From: a virus
Direction: 5' to 3' (one strand)
DNA: 44,024 nt
Virus record (IMG/VR): IMGVR_UViG_3300025112_000037
Location: 1 to 44,024 of that record
Shown here: positions 14,048-22,542 of the stretch, piece by piece
How the letters are laid out: each line of letters starts with the position of its first letter
Position numbering within the stretch: position 1 is the stretch's first letter
Position numbers and translations under genes: made by a program
The notes under the pieces: generated by a model
Database searches by the model: none
Told to the model about the DNA's origin: nothing
What the model saw: only the letters and a program-made list of their open reading frames with translations

Positions 14048-15856
14048 ATGACAAAAGTATACAATGCATTACCAAAAGCCTTATCACCTGTTGTAGACAT
14101 AAATGATATGCCAATTGAGCATACTTCTGTGGGATACAAAGAAAGAATTCTTAAATTAATTAATAAAATGTTTAAAATAGATGAACAGACTGAAATCTAT
14201 GAAAATTTAGACAAATATTATGATATGATTTGGAACAAGATTAAAGACCCTAATAAAAAATATGGCGTTGTTGCCATAGATGGGTACAAAAATGATCCAG
14301 AGGGAAATGATGATAGAGCTTTAGTATTTTATATGGGAATACCCAAACTAAGAGGTCGTAGAATAACATACCTTGAAAAGGTATACATGAAGTTGACATA
14401 TTCTTATGGTCAACATCCTATGATATCTTATTTCAATTCAGTTATAGAAAAAGGTGATAAGCCTTCTTTCAATTTTCGCCAAGCAGTAGAATGTTGGCAT
14501 CCACATATCTCGGGACATAATCCTTGTACAGGTGCATTTGGCCCTGATTATGTGAAATTGTGGCGACTGGGCAACTTCTTAATGTTTCTTATGACTTGTA
14601 ACCAATTCTTAAATACTTGGAATGGTAGATCAGCATACTGGAATATTAATAGGCGTCAAATAAAGACAGAACTTGGCAATGAAGAGATTACTATTGGTAG
14701 AATCAAAAATCTGAAAAATAGAGTCTTACGAAGAGATATACCAGAAGAAGTCTGTATAGAGTTTATTAGAAGTTGGCTTCCTTTAATAAAATATGAAAAT
14801 ATTGAAGATGCTATAAATTTCTTAGTACAAATAAAGTCTGAGATGATATTAGCTGAAGAGTTGATATTTAATAGAGACAACATAAGAAATAATGGACTCT
14901 CTATATCTAATGAAATAGCTGAAGCATGTCTTGAAGCTGGTGCTAATATAAATAGTGATCATCATAAATCATGGACTATTAGTGGAAATCATAGATTCAG
15001 AAATAATATGAACCATATTATTCTTGAAATTAATAATGATGGAGAGTTTGAACAGAATAATTACTCATTTAGTTTTCAAAGAGTTCTGACTCATTTTGAT
15101 GATACTGGACAAAGTTGGACTAATTATACAAAGATGAAAGGAATCTTAGCATGTATGTCAGAAACTATAAATGCTGCTTGGTTTTCTACATCTGATATTA
15201 GTTCTTATAGAACTTTGATAAGAGAGGATGATATAGTTCCTTGGTTTATTAAACTTTGGGGTAAGTATTATCATTTTCATGATGTAGCATTACAAAATTT
15301 CTGTGATAACTATACTGAATCAAATATTAAAAGATTAGTTCACAGAGCTCAACCTTATAGTGGTACTATTACTGCTAAAAGTTTAAAAGAACCAATTGAA
15401 AGAAAACTACATAACAGAAGATTAAGAGTAAGACGATGTTTAAGAACAAGATACCAAAGAATATTAAATAAAATAGATTTTAATAATGCTATGAATGATC
15501 TTGTGCAAGAACATTTTCATTATGAACTAATGGATGAAGAAGTTTATCTAAGTACTGTAGATAATGTTACAGATAGAATACCAGTAATAGATAAGGGTCT
15601 CTTTTGGAGAGATATTGGTGCAACATATGATAGTAAACGTATAAATAATGTTATCAATCTATTTGTAGACCAACGTGTTCCTAAAGATATGAAAGAACTA
15701 GTGGTAGCATATCATAAGTTAAAAGAAAAATTGCTACATATTGAACGTGAATGCTTAGCATTCCATTACAGAATGAACCTAAGGAGGTTAGAGAAAAATG
15801 TGCAAACTAATAATACCGAAGAAAATACACAACAAATACCTCTATTTTTTGACTAA
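14048..15856 (+). CDS. E2-like (UBC-fold) protein with large C-terminal extension
   Basis: This 602-residue protein sits between a Ubl and JAMM plus E1 genes. Residues 151-160 read HPHISGHNPC, followed by TG and then LWRLGNFLMFLMTCNQFLNT, WNGRSAYW (about 171-198). This matches the E2 signature: the HPN-type flap motif (here HPH), a catalytic Cys nine residues further on (Cys160), and the L...LL..N...spl helix that follows it. Preceding residues 72-150 are strand-rich as expected of a UBC sheet. The remaining 400 residues are helical, with a basic segment around 440-470 (KLHNRRLRVRRCLRTRYQR), and match no family I know. They may choose the target or act as a ligase-like module. The C terminus overlaps the JAMM gene by 59 bases. 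The E2 assignment is motif-based. Confidence 0.6.
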   Translation: MTKVYNALPKALSPVVDINDMPIEHTSVGYKERILKLINKMFKIDEQTEIYENLDKYYDMIWNKIKDPNKKYGVVAIDGYKNDPEGNDDRALVFYMGIPKLRGRRITYLEKVYMKLTYSYGQHPMISYFNSVIEKGDKPSFNFRQAVECWHPHISGHNPCTGAFGPDYVKLWRLGNFLMFLMTCNQFLNTWNGRSAYWNINRRQIKTELGNEEITIGRIKNLKNRVLRRDIPEEVCIEFIRSWLPLIKYENIEDAINFLVQIKSEMILAEELIFNRDNIRNNGLSISNEIAEACLEAGANINSDHHKSWTISGNHRFRNNMNHIILEINNDGEFEQNNYSFSFQRVLTHFDDTGQSWTNYTKMKGILACMSETINAAWFSTSDISSYRTLIREDDIVPWFIKLWGKYYHFHDVALQNFCDNYTESNIKRLVHRAQPYSGTITAKSLKEPIERKLHNRRLRVRRCLRTRYQRILNKIDFNNAMNDLVQEHFHYELMDEEVYLSTVDNVTDRIPVIDKGLFWRDIGATYDSKRINNVINLFVDQRVPKDMKELVVAYHKLKEKLLHIERECLAFHYRMNLRRLEKNVQTNNTEENTQQIPLFFD

Positions 15857-16619
15857 GTTCAAGAAATTAGAGTGGTCTGGCCCTGCTTGGTACAAGGTTA
15901 AGACTGATGAAGATGGATATCCTAAAGAGTGGAAAATAATACATTTCCATCCTTTGAATTTAGGTAGTGCTGCATCAACTGAGTTTGAATCAGATGATAT
16001 GGCTAAAATTCTAAAGAAAACATTCACGGAGTGTCCAGCTACTAAAAAAGCTAATATTGGACTAATTCATAGCCATAATACTATGGGAGCTTTCTTATCT
16101 AGTACAGATCAAAGTACTATAGAAGATATGGCACCAAATGAAGGATTCTATGGTAGTTTAGTAGTGGCAAGTTCAGGTAAAGCTACTGAAGCTTTTGGAT
16201 TTGGATATAAAGATCAATATAAAGCTTCTCATTGTGTTCTAATAGATGAGAGTGATATAGATATCCAAAATAATATCAAAATTCTAGAAGAATGGGAATT
16301 GATAGCAAAAGAGATTGAGAATAATAAAGTTCCAGTATCTACTCAAATTAAAACATATGCAGGTACTCAAGTTTACAATGGTCAGAATAATTGGATTAAT
16401 CAACATCAATCTAATCATAATCAGACAAGACTGTTTCAAGATAGTAAAGTTACCAGTGTACAACAACAAAAGATAGATACTATTGTTGAATTACACTTTC
16501 AAGGTAAGTTAACTGATATTGATGCAGAAAATAAATTATGTAAACTTGGTATTGATGCGTTAACTGCAATGAAGTTATTATATCCTTATGATCCCTATCA
16601 AACTGGTTATCTTGTATGA
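15798..16619 (+). CDS. JAB/JAMM (MPN+) metalloprotease, deubiquitinase-like
   Basis: This 273-residue protein has a complete JAMM metal site: Glu25 (LEWSG), His91 and His93 (IHSH), and Ser101 and Asp104 in HSHNTMGAFLSSTD, which is exactly H-x-H-x7-S-x2-D. Such enzymes cleave after the terminal Gly of ubiquitin-like proteins, either to mature the Ubl or to remove it from targets. The enzymatic domain fills about residues 1-155. The C-terminal 110 residues are Gln/Asn-rich and then helical (FQGKLTDIDAENKLCKLGI), possibly a targeting region. The start codon lies inside the E2-like gene behind a very strong RBS (AAGGAGG), which fixes it. Its stop overlaps the E1 start (ATGA). Confidence 0.88.
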   Translation: MCKLIIPKKIHNKYLYFLTKFKKLEWSGPAWYKVKTDEDGYPKEWKIIHFHPLNLGSAASTEFESDDMAKILKKTFTECPATKKANIGLIHSHNTMGAFLSSTDQSTIEDMAPNEGFYGSLVVASSGKATEAFGFGYKDQYKASHCVLIDESDIDIQNNIKILEEWELIAKEIENNKVPVSTQIKTYAGTQVYNGQNNWINQHQSNHNQTRLFQDSKVTSVQQQKIDTIVELHFQGKLTDIDAENKLCKLGIDALTAMKLLYPYDPYQTGYLV

Positions 16620-17284
16620 CCAATCAAAATAGGTTTCTAAGAAATAAGGATTTAATCCCACAGAAAAAACTAGATCAAATTGGTTTAGTTGGATTAGGAG
16701 GTATCGGTTCACAGCTGGTACCTCTGTTGTCCATTATGGGTTTTAGGAAAATAATAGGTTATGATCATGATACTCTTGAAGAGCATAATTTATCAACCAC
16801 ATTATATCCTCAAGCCTTTAGTGGTAGATATAAGTCTACTGCTGCGAATGCTATAGGATACTCATATATGGATGATACACAGAGTATTGACTGTAAAGAT
16901 GAACTCTATGATGAAGATAGTCCTACGTTCCCTAAAATGATTGTTTGTTTAGACAATATGGAGGGTAGATTAATTGCCTATAATAAATGGTTAGAACAAC
17001 CTAATAGGCAGTTCTTTATAGATTTGCGTATGGGTGCTATGGCTATGGAAATTGTAACAGCTACTAAGAAATTTGATAAGTATCTTGATAGTTGGTTACC
17101 TACAAATGAGATAGCAGAAGAGCCTTGTACAATGAAGCATACTATCTTTACTGCAGCTATAGTTGGAGGTTTTGGTGTTGACCAAGTCTTTAATGTAGTT
17201 GCAAAAAGACCTTATTACTTGTACATTTGGATAGGCTTAATGCCATTAAAAATGCGAACTGAACAGTTAATAATTAATACATAG
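16616..17284 (+). CDS. ThiF/E1-like adenylyltransferase
   Basis: This 222-residue enzyme of the E1/ThiF/MoeB family should adenylate the Ubl C terminus and may then hold it as a thioester. The nucleotide loop GLGGIGS (26-32) and the Asp at the end of the next strand (IIGYD, Asp50) are clear. The DxxEHNLS segment (52-60) carries the conserved Glu/Asn, Lys73 lies in RYKSTAA, and the second acidic residue is CLDN (Asp113). Cys171 in EEPCTMKHT corresponds to the catalytic cysteine position. The zinc CxxC pairs of ThiF/MoeB are absent and the protein is shorter than housekeeping enzymes, as seen in bacterial conjugation cassettes. It is coupled to the JAMM gene by ATGA. Confidence 0.88.
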   Translation: MTNQNRFLRNKDLIPQKKLDQIGLVGLGGIGSQLVPLLSIMGFRKIIGYDHDTLEEHNLSTTLYPQAFSGRYKSTAANAIGYSYMDDTQSIDCKDELYDEDSPTFPKMIVCLDNMEGRLIAYNKWLEQPNRQFFIDLRMGAMAMEIVTATKKFDKYLDSWLPTNEIAEEPCTMKHTIFTAAIVGGFGVDQVFNVVAKRPYYLYIWIGLMPLKMRTEQLIINT

Positions 17285-17292
17285 GATGGTAT

Positions 17293-18159
17293 ATGGATAT
17301 TAAAGTTAGGAAAATATCTACTGATTGGAAAGTGTTGCCCAATGGGTTGACTTGGTATTTTATCGGTCAACCCAAAACGGGTAAATCAACACAAGCTAGT
17401 CAATGGAGTAAAAATGGAGCAGACGGATGTCTCTTAATAGATACAGACTTAGGCTCAGATTTTGTTGATAAAGCAAATACAGTTACAGTAACATGCCTAA
17501 ATACACCTACTAGACCTCAAATGTTTGAAGGAAAACAAATTGTTGAAAAGGGAACCCCTTTGACAGAAGTTATTCCTAATGACGAAAGAGATCATTATCA
17601 CAGAACTGGTGATAGTGTAGGTGAACCAATGGAAGTATATTCCATGGTAGAGGTATATTACTGGCTTAAGGAAAACTTGAAAAAGCTTCCTTATGATACA
17701 ATTGCTATTGATACTCTTGATCACATAAATAGATGGATAGAAGACGAAGTATGTGATGAAAGAGGTCAAGTAGCAATGGGTGATGCAAGCTCATGGGGAC
17801 AAGACTGGGCACAAGCTAGAAAGAAAAATCTTGATATAATCAGGAAATTTCAACGGCTGTGCAAATCTTTAAATAAGAATCTTGTTCTAGTAAGTCATGC
17901 AAAACCAACATCAGTCACAGACGGCAAGAGTCAGCTGGGGCCACAACTGCCGGGAGGTCTGGCAATTGGAGTAACTGCTTCAGCAGATGTAATTGGATAC
18001 ACTACCGCAAGTAAAGAAGATGGAAAGTTCTATATTTCTTTCCAATCTTATGATGAAAGAGCTGTGGGCAGCAGATTGAAACCGCTTGCCCAAAAAGTTC
18101 TTGATTTCGATTACGATAGTGTAATGAACGAAATCCTTAAATTCAAAGAAAAGGAGTAG
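17293..18159 (+). CDS. Sak4-like RecA-fold ATPase (phage single-strand annealing/recombination)
   Basis: This 288-residue P-loop protein has Walker A GQPKTGKST (25-33) and Walker B TIAIDTLD (136-143), followed by a RecA-like core ending around LVLVSHAKP and ADVIGYTT. This pattern and length fit the AAA_24/Sak4 group, RecA-core proteins of phages that work with an SSB in annealing and recombination-dependent replication. The next gene is SSB-like, as often found for Sak4. It starts nine bases after the E1 gene, so the conjugation and replication genes share a transcript. Confidence 0.75.
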   Translation: MDIKVRKISTDWKVLPNGLTWYFIGQPKTGKSTQASQWSKNGADGCLLIDTDLGSDFVDKANTVTVTCLNTPTRPQMFEGKQIVEKGTPLTEVIPNDERDHYHRTGDSVGEPMEVYSMVEVYYWLKENLKKLPYDTIAIDTLDHINRWIEDEVCDERGQVAMGDASSWGQDWAQARKKNLDIIRKFQRLCKSLNKNLVLVSHAKPTSVTDGKSQLGPQLPGGLAIGVTASADVIGYTTASKEDGKFYISFQSYDERAVGSRLKPLAQKVLDFDYDSVMNEILKFKEKE

Positions 18160-18162
18160 CGT

Positions 18163-18798
18163 ATGCCGTATAGAGGTTCTTACGAAGCTAAAAGAACAAA
18201 TTCAGGTAAAAGCCCTTGGTTAGGATTCCAAGATGTTGCTTTAACTGATTTTGTTAATAAATCAGATCAATATGAAAATCTGGATGTGTACATAGAGGTA
18301 CATTTCAGGAATGAGAATAGTCAATTTCCTACTAAATATAATTTATTGGGAAGTTTTGATTATGAATCAGATGGGACTATTTCTGGTGATAGTAGCTTGT
18401 TAAAAAAGATACTCTACTTAACAGATGCTCTCGGATGGGACGGTGGTATAAATACCAAAGGAGAATGGGTTGATGGTGATGATAATGTCTTAGAAGACGA
18501 TGTCGCACTAACATTAAATGCTCATTTTACACAAGCCAATTATGGAATAGACAACCATGATACACCTTATTATATTTTTGTTTACAGCAAATGGGATGAT
18601 AAGGCAAAAAGAGCTTACCCAACCGTATGCCCTAAGGTAGTTAAAAATGACGAAAAAGGTCGGACTGATCTTGAAAGTTATATTAACTTCATGAAGGCTA
18701 AAAAGTATATTGTTGAGCACGACGCAAATGAGAAAGTTGTTAATAGTGTATCACCTAGAAGTACCACTGCTTCTGGTGGAACACAAACTTCTTTTTAG
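18163..18798 (+). CDS. Probable single-stranded-DNA-binding-like protein
   Basis: This 211-residue protein is encoded between the Sak4-like ATPase and the primase-helicase. The first 170 residues are strand-rich with many aromatic residues (YIEVHFRN, YNLLGSFDYES, YYIFVYSKWDD), consistent with an OB-like single-strand-binding fold. The C terminus is a flexible Ser/Thr/Gly tail ending in Phe (GGTQTSF), reminiscent of SSB tips. No named family motif was found, so the call rests on composition and on its typical pairing with Sak4. The stop overlaps the next start by one base (TAGTG). Confidence 0.45.
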   Translation: MPYRGSYEAKRTNSGKSPWLGFQDVALTDFVNKSDQYENLDVYIEVHFRNENSQFPTKYNLLGSFDYESDGTISGDSSLLKKILYLTDALGWDGGINTKGEWVDGDDNVLEDDVALTLNAHFTQANYGIDNHDTPYYIFVYSKWDDKAKRAYPTVCPKVVKNDEKGRTDLESYINFMKAKKYIVEHDANEKVVNSVSPRSTTASGGTQTSF

Positions 18799-20627
18799 TG
18801 TCATTCTTTAACGAAGTAGCAATAGGGAGCCCTCGTAATAGAGGGCTTCTTATTCCTGAAGAACAAGTTATAGATGTTATTATTGAACATGGTGAGAATA
18901 ATGCTGTATATAAAAGCTTATATCTATATGATGAAGAGGCCAAAGAATATTTTAAGATAAGAAAAACTCTTAAAGATTTTATTGGTAAAAGATACATAAA
19001 AAATGTATTAATTGATATAGATAAAGGACAAGATTCAGATCAACATACACTAAATAAAACAAAAGGTGTATTATTTGAATTAGAAGAGCTGAATGTATCC
19101 CCAGAATCTTATCAAGTTTTCTTTAGTGGTACTGGATATCATATAATGATAAGTGGGGAAGTATTTAATTTTCCGTCAGGAAATAAAGACTTACCATTTA
19201 TTGTTAAAGAAACTATGAACAATTTATTCAGTGAAATAGATTTAGCAGTCTATAACAGAACTTCGATCTACAGGTGCAGAGACACTCTAAACCAAAAATC
19301 ATCTCTATATAAAATTCCACTTTCATATTCTGAAATACAAAATCTATCATTTGAAGATATACATAGAATGGCTGCGAGTCGTAGACATTATTTTGTTGAA
19401 AATATCTGGGGTGATGGAGAATTAGAAGATAAGATCGCTATGACTGTTCCAAAGATTAGAACAATGGAATCAAGCGTAGAACCTAAGAATATTGTACCAT
19501 GCGTACAGAAGATGTATTCACTTGGCCCAGAAAAGGGATCAAGAAATAATACTATGATGCGAATAGCATCCCATTTCTTCAGACATGGTATACCAAGTGT
19601 TGCAACAAAAGCATCACTTCTTGAATGGAATAATAATCAACTAAGGGAAGATTTAGTTTTAAAGAAGGTAGAAGATACTTATCGTGGTGGATACAAATAT
19701 GGTTGTCAAGATGAACTAATGATGAAATATTGTAAACCAAATTGTATTTACTATAAAAGAAAAGACTATCTTGTAGACATAAAGAATAGTGAAGATTTAC
19801 AATCGGACTTAGCTGCAAGGCTAGAAACCGATTTTACGGGCAGAACTATAGACCTAGCTAGGCAGTTAGGCGTATATATGACAGATGCGACTATATACCC
19901 CGGTGAATTAGTCACTATATTCGGTTCGACAGGGGCTAACAAAACAGCGTTAGCACAAAACATAGTGTTAGGATATAATGCAAACCTCGACATAATAGAG
20001 AGTGAGCTGCAAATTCCAACACTGTTCTTATCATTAGAACTATCTGGATTTGTAATGCATCGAAGAAATTTACAAATTGTATCAGGTGGGAGTAAAGACA
20101 ATGTAATTAAAAACTATAAAGAACTTTATCAGCATCATAAAGATGACTTAAGTCATATAGCAATTCAGTCTATTAGTCCTAGTGTACAACAGGTACAAGA
20201 AAAGATAAGAAAATTTCAACCTAAATGTGTAGTCGTGGACTATATAGATTTAATTGATGTTCCCTACAATGTAAGAGGAGAATATGAGAAATTAAATTAT
20301 ATTAGTCATTCATTTTCCAATATGGCTGTGAACGAAGATATAATAATTATCCAAATTTCACAGGTAAGCAGAGAATATTCCAGAAGTCAAACTATGGATT
20401 TGTATGCTGCAAAAGGAAGTGGAGCAATTGAAAATGCATCTAGAAAAGTACTTGGAATCACTGGTAAGTCAGATGACCCAGAGAAAAAGGTATCTTTATT
20501 TAAGAACAGTGATGGTGATCTATTTGATGTAGAACTCGAATGGCAACCATCATTCAGATTAAAAAAGAAGAATATCTTCAATGGTGGTAATGGTAAATTC
20601 CAAATGGTAGATGAAAGAGGAGTATAA
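18798..20627 (+). CDS. AEP-type primase fused to DnaB/RecA-type helicase
   Basis: This 609-residue replication protein starts with GTG overlapping the upstream stop. The N-terminal half has archaeo-eukaryotic primase motifs: the acidic LIDIDKG (71-77), SGTGYH (110-115, the SxH-like motif) and LAVYNRTSIYRCRDT (149-163). A cysteine cluster Cys303, Cys312, Cys316 follows in the PriCT-like linker, possibly a metal or Fe-S site. The C-terminal half has Walker A GSTGANKT (376-383), FLSLE (410-414) and Walker B VVVDYIDLI (478-486) with QISQVSRE downstream, the arrangement of DnaB-family helicases. One polypeptide could therefore unwind and prime. The Lys precedes Thr as required, though the loop is unusual (GANKT). 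Confidence 0.85.
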   Translation: MSFFNEVAIGSPRNRGLLIPEEQVIDVIIEHGENNAVYKSLYLYDEEAKEYFKIRKTLKDFIGKRYIKNVLIDIDKGQDSDQHTLNKTKGVLFELEELNVSPESYQVFFSGTGYHIMISGEVFNFPSGNKDLPFIVKETMNNLFSEIDLAVYNRTSIYRCRDTLNQKSSLYKIPLSYSEIQNLSFEDIHRMAASRRHYFVENIWGDGELEDKIAMTVPKIRTMESSVEPKNIVPCVQKMYSLGPEKGSRNNTMMRIASHFFRHGIPSVATKASLLEWNNNQLREDLVLKKVEDTYRGGYKYGCQDELMMKYCKPNCIYYKRKDYLVDIKNSEDLQSDLAARLETDFTGRTIDLARQLGVYMTDATIYPGELVTIFGSTGANKTALAQNIVLGYNANLDIIESELQIPTLFLSLELSGFVMHRRNLQIVSGGSKDNVIKNYKELYQHHKDDLSHIAIQSISPSVQQVQEKIRKFQPKCVVVDYIDLIDVPYNVRGEYEKLNYISHSFSNMAVNEDIIIIQISQVSREYSRSQTMDLYAAKGSGAIENASRKVLGITGKSDDPEKKVSLFKNSDGDLFDVELEWQPSFRLKKKNIFNGGNGKFQMVDERGV

Positions 20628-21182
20628 ATGGCTACTACAAAAGAACTAGTTGGTGAACTTATCGATGTTAATCAAGAAATCGAGTGGCTTGGACAGTTAC
20701 CCGATCTTGATATGGATAGTTTGAAAAAGCTTGAAGAACATCGTATGACACTTCATCGGCAAGTAAGAAACAAACTCGATAATGTTGATTATTTTATGGT
20801 TGAGCTTAGCAAGAGAGAACATCTCATTGATGCTGAGGTAGAGGCTTTGAAAGAAGAGATTGATAGATTAAAATCTCGTCGTAGAGGCCTTGAAAAGACT
20901 ATGGATTACTTTAATAAAACGCTTCTTCCTGCTGTTATTCTAGAAATTGGCAATGATGATGGTGTTTATGAAACTAATACTGCAAGATACAAACTCTATG
21001 AAACCTATGGTGGAGTAGAAGTTGATCCACATGCAGTATCAGATGATTTTAAGAAAGTTCATTTTACTGAGAAACTAGATAAAGTGAAAGCTAGAAAGGC
21101 AGCAATATCAGCTCATAAAGCTGGTGATGATATGCCTGAAGGTATCAATATCTCTCGAGTCAAAAGAGTAAAGCGTACATAA
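20628..21182 (+). CDS. Siphovirus Gp157-like protein
   Basis: This 184-residue protein has a long N-terminal coiled coil (about 1-100, for example AEVEALKEEIDRLKSRRRGLEK). A short beta-rich C-terminal part follows, with ARYKLYETYGGVEVDP and a LDKVKARKAAISAHKAGDDM segment. This organisation and the late VPxG-like turn (PEGINISR) are typical of the Gp157 family found in phage replication/recombination clusters next to Sak4-like or Erf genes. The molecular role is poorly known, and a link to recombination or phage resistance is reported for relatives. The ATG follows the helicase stop without a gap and a good GAGGAG lies upstream. Confidence 0.7.
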   Translation: MATTKELVGELIDVNQEIEWLGQLPDLDMDSLKKLEEHRMTLHRQVRNKLDNVDYFMVELSKREHLIDAEVEALKEEIDRLKSRRRGLEKTMDYFNKTLLPAVILEIGNDDGVYETNTARYKLYETYGGVEVDPHAVSDDFKKVHFTEKLDKVKARKAAISAHKAGDDMPEGINISRVKRVKRT

Positions 21183-21220
21183 TGGTTGTATAATGCATTC
21201 TTTTGTTCATAAATTATATA

Positions 21221-21322
21221 GGGCTCAGTTGATTGAAAGGGGGAGGACAAAGACCTCTTACACGCCCAGCGATGTATCATAAGCCTTTTAACAAGCGAAG
21301 TAATGCAAAAAACGCTGAGCCC
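21221..21322 (+). ncRNA. Closed-stem RNA element before the HNH gene
   Basis: An 8-bp perfect stem GGGCTCAG/CTGAGCCC (21221-21228, 21315-21322) closes a 86-base loop. The loop contains GAGG/CCTC (21243-21256) and further short pairings. It ends eight bases before the HNH start codon. It has an acceptor-stem look, but no T-arm and no anticodon arm, so it is not a tRNA. It may be a regulatory leader or a small RNA linked to the endonuclease. Confidence 0.5.
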
Positions 21323-21330
21323 TTATAATT

Positions 21331-21771
21331 ATGAAATATGATAAGAAAGCATTTAAAGAGGTATTAGAACCTCATCATCGTACTTATTGGAAGATTGCTT
21401 ACACAAAGCTACAGAGAAAGATGCAAAGTCTCAAATCCTCCCTTAAAAAACGATCAGAAGATTCAAATGTAATATTTATGATTGAAATGGATGATCTTCG
21501 TGAAATGTTTTATGTTAACTATGGTGACGGCTGCAAATATTGTAAAAGAAAGATGACATTAAGAAATATGGTATGTGATCATATTATTCCACTTTCAAAA
21601 GGTGGAGATTCCATCATTGATAATCTACAATTAATTTGCAAATCATGTAACACCAGAAAAGGCCCATTAGAGGAAGATGAATTTGAATATCTTATGAAAT
21701 GGGTAGAAAATCTAGAAGACGAAACAAAAGAATATGTGCTACGAAAGCTAGCAAAAGGAGGAAGATATTGA
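21331..21771 (+). CDS. HNH endonuclease
   Basis: This 146-residue protein has a full HNH (beta-beta-alpha metal) motif. Zinc-knuckle cysteines 68 and 71 (CKYC) and 103 and 106 (CKSC) bracket CDHIIPLSKGGDSIIDNLQL. The catalytic His84 follows Asp83, Asn98 lies mid-motif, and the final N/H position is Asn107 in CNTRKG. The N-terminal 50 residues are basic and helical and could bind DNA. It could be a homing-type free-standing nuclease, or a packaging or replication nuclease. The position far from terminase argues against the packaging type. A structured RNA element precedes it. Confidence 0.85.
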   Translation: MKYDKKAFKEVLEPHHRTYWKIAYTKLQRKMQSLKSSLKKRSEDSNVIFMIEMDDLREMFYVNYGDGCKYCKRKMTLRNMVCDHIIPLSKGGDSIIDNLQLICKSCNTRKGPLEEDEFEYLMKWVENLEDETKEYVLRKLAKGGRY

Positions 21772-22040
21772 ACTTAACTAGAGAACAGACAGAAATGCTT
21801 ATGACAGCATTAAGTAATCATCGGGCTAATCTTTATATAAATGATAATGATATCGAAGAATTAGATAGGTGTTCTGATCTTATCAGAGACATTGAAGATG
21901 AAATGGAATCTAAGGACATTGGACAAAAAAGGATTCCAGTCCAAGATGGACAAACAGAAGTTGGCTCTGAAACAGGTATTGAAGAAGATTATAATAAATT
22001 AACTCCATATTCTGAATCAATATGTGATGAATATGATTGA
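21768..22040 (+). CDS. 90-residue acidic helical protein, probable TTG start
   Basis: The best start is TTG overlapping the HNH stop (TTGA), with AGGAGG eight bases upstream, giving MNLTREQTEMLMTALSNHRA. The frame could start earlier, but that region is inside the HNH gene. The first 50 residues are helical (LTREQTEMLMTALSNHRANL and following) and the rest is Glu/Asp-rich. No family was recognised. Its end overlaps the PD-(D/E)XK gene. Confidence 0.6.
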   Translation: MNLTREQTEMLMTALSNHRANLYINDNDIEELDRCSDLIRDIEDEMESKDIGQKRIPVQDGQTEVGSETGIEEDYNKLTPYSESICDEYD

Positions 22041-22542
22041 TAATATTATTGAAGCACCATTTACAAAAGAAATGGTATCAAATGCTAAGAAAAAAGCCAA
22101 AAATTTAGGAAAAATTAGTAATTCTATTTTAGGTGGAGAAGGTAATTTTGCTGGTTATCTTGGTGAAGAAATTGTAGCAGATTATATGAAAGCCTTACAA
22201 ATTAGTACCGATGAAGGTGATGAAAAATATAGTTACGATTTAGTAAAAGATAATCAGAAGATAGAAGTAAAAACTAAGCGTAGAACAGTTCCCCCAAAAG
22301 GTTTCTATGATGCAAGTGTTGCTGATTATAGTAGACATCAAAATCCAGACATATATGTATTTGTTAGTATACAATTCAACGATAATACACCAATTAAATC
22401 ATGGATATGTGGTAAAAAAGATGCGAAAGAATATTTCAAACAAGCCACATTTTATTCTAGAGGAGATATAGACTCTTCAAATAATTGGAAAGTTTCTGTA
22501 GATTGTTATAACTTACCATACAATAAATTAGATAGAATTTAA
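22024..22542 (+). CDS. PD-(D/E)XK-type nuclease
   Basis: This 172-residue protein carries a likely restriction-fold active site. Glu48/Glu49 lie in YLGEEIVADYM, Asp72 in YSYDLVKDN, and IEVKTK gives Glu81-x-Lys83. This is the E...D...ExK arrangement of small PD-(D/E)XK nucleases (RecB/Vsr/Hjc-like core). It could process recombination intermediates or degrade host DNA, and the neighbours (HNH, Sak4-like, primase-helicase) favour replication/recombination. Several alternative ATGs are clustered at the start. The stop overlaps the next ATG. Confidence 0.65.
   Translation: MMNMIDNIIEAPFTKEMVSNAKKKAKNLGKISNSILGGEGNFAGYLGEEIVADYMKALQISTDEGDEKYSYDLVKDNQKIEVKTKRRTVPPKGFYDASVADYSRHQNPDIYVFVSIQFNDNTPIKSWICGKKDAKEYFKQATFYSRGDIDSSNNWKVSVDCYNLPYNKLDRI

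Noticed and set aside
21221-21322. tRNA or permuted tRNA, suggested by the acceptor-like closing stem
   Set aside because: There is no T-arm (GTTCRA-type) sequence, no anticodon arm of proper size, and the loop is too long.
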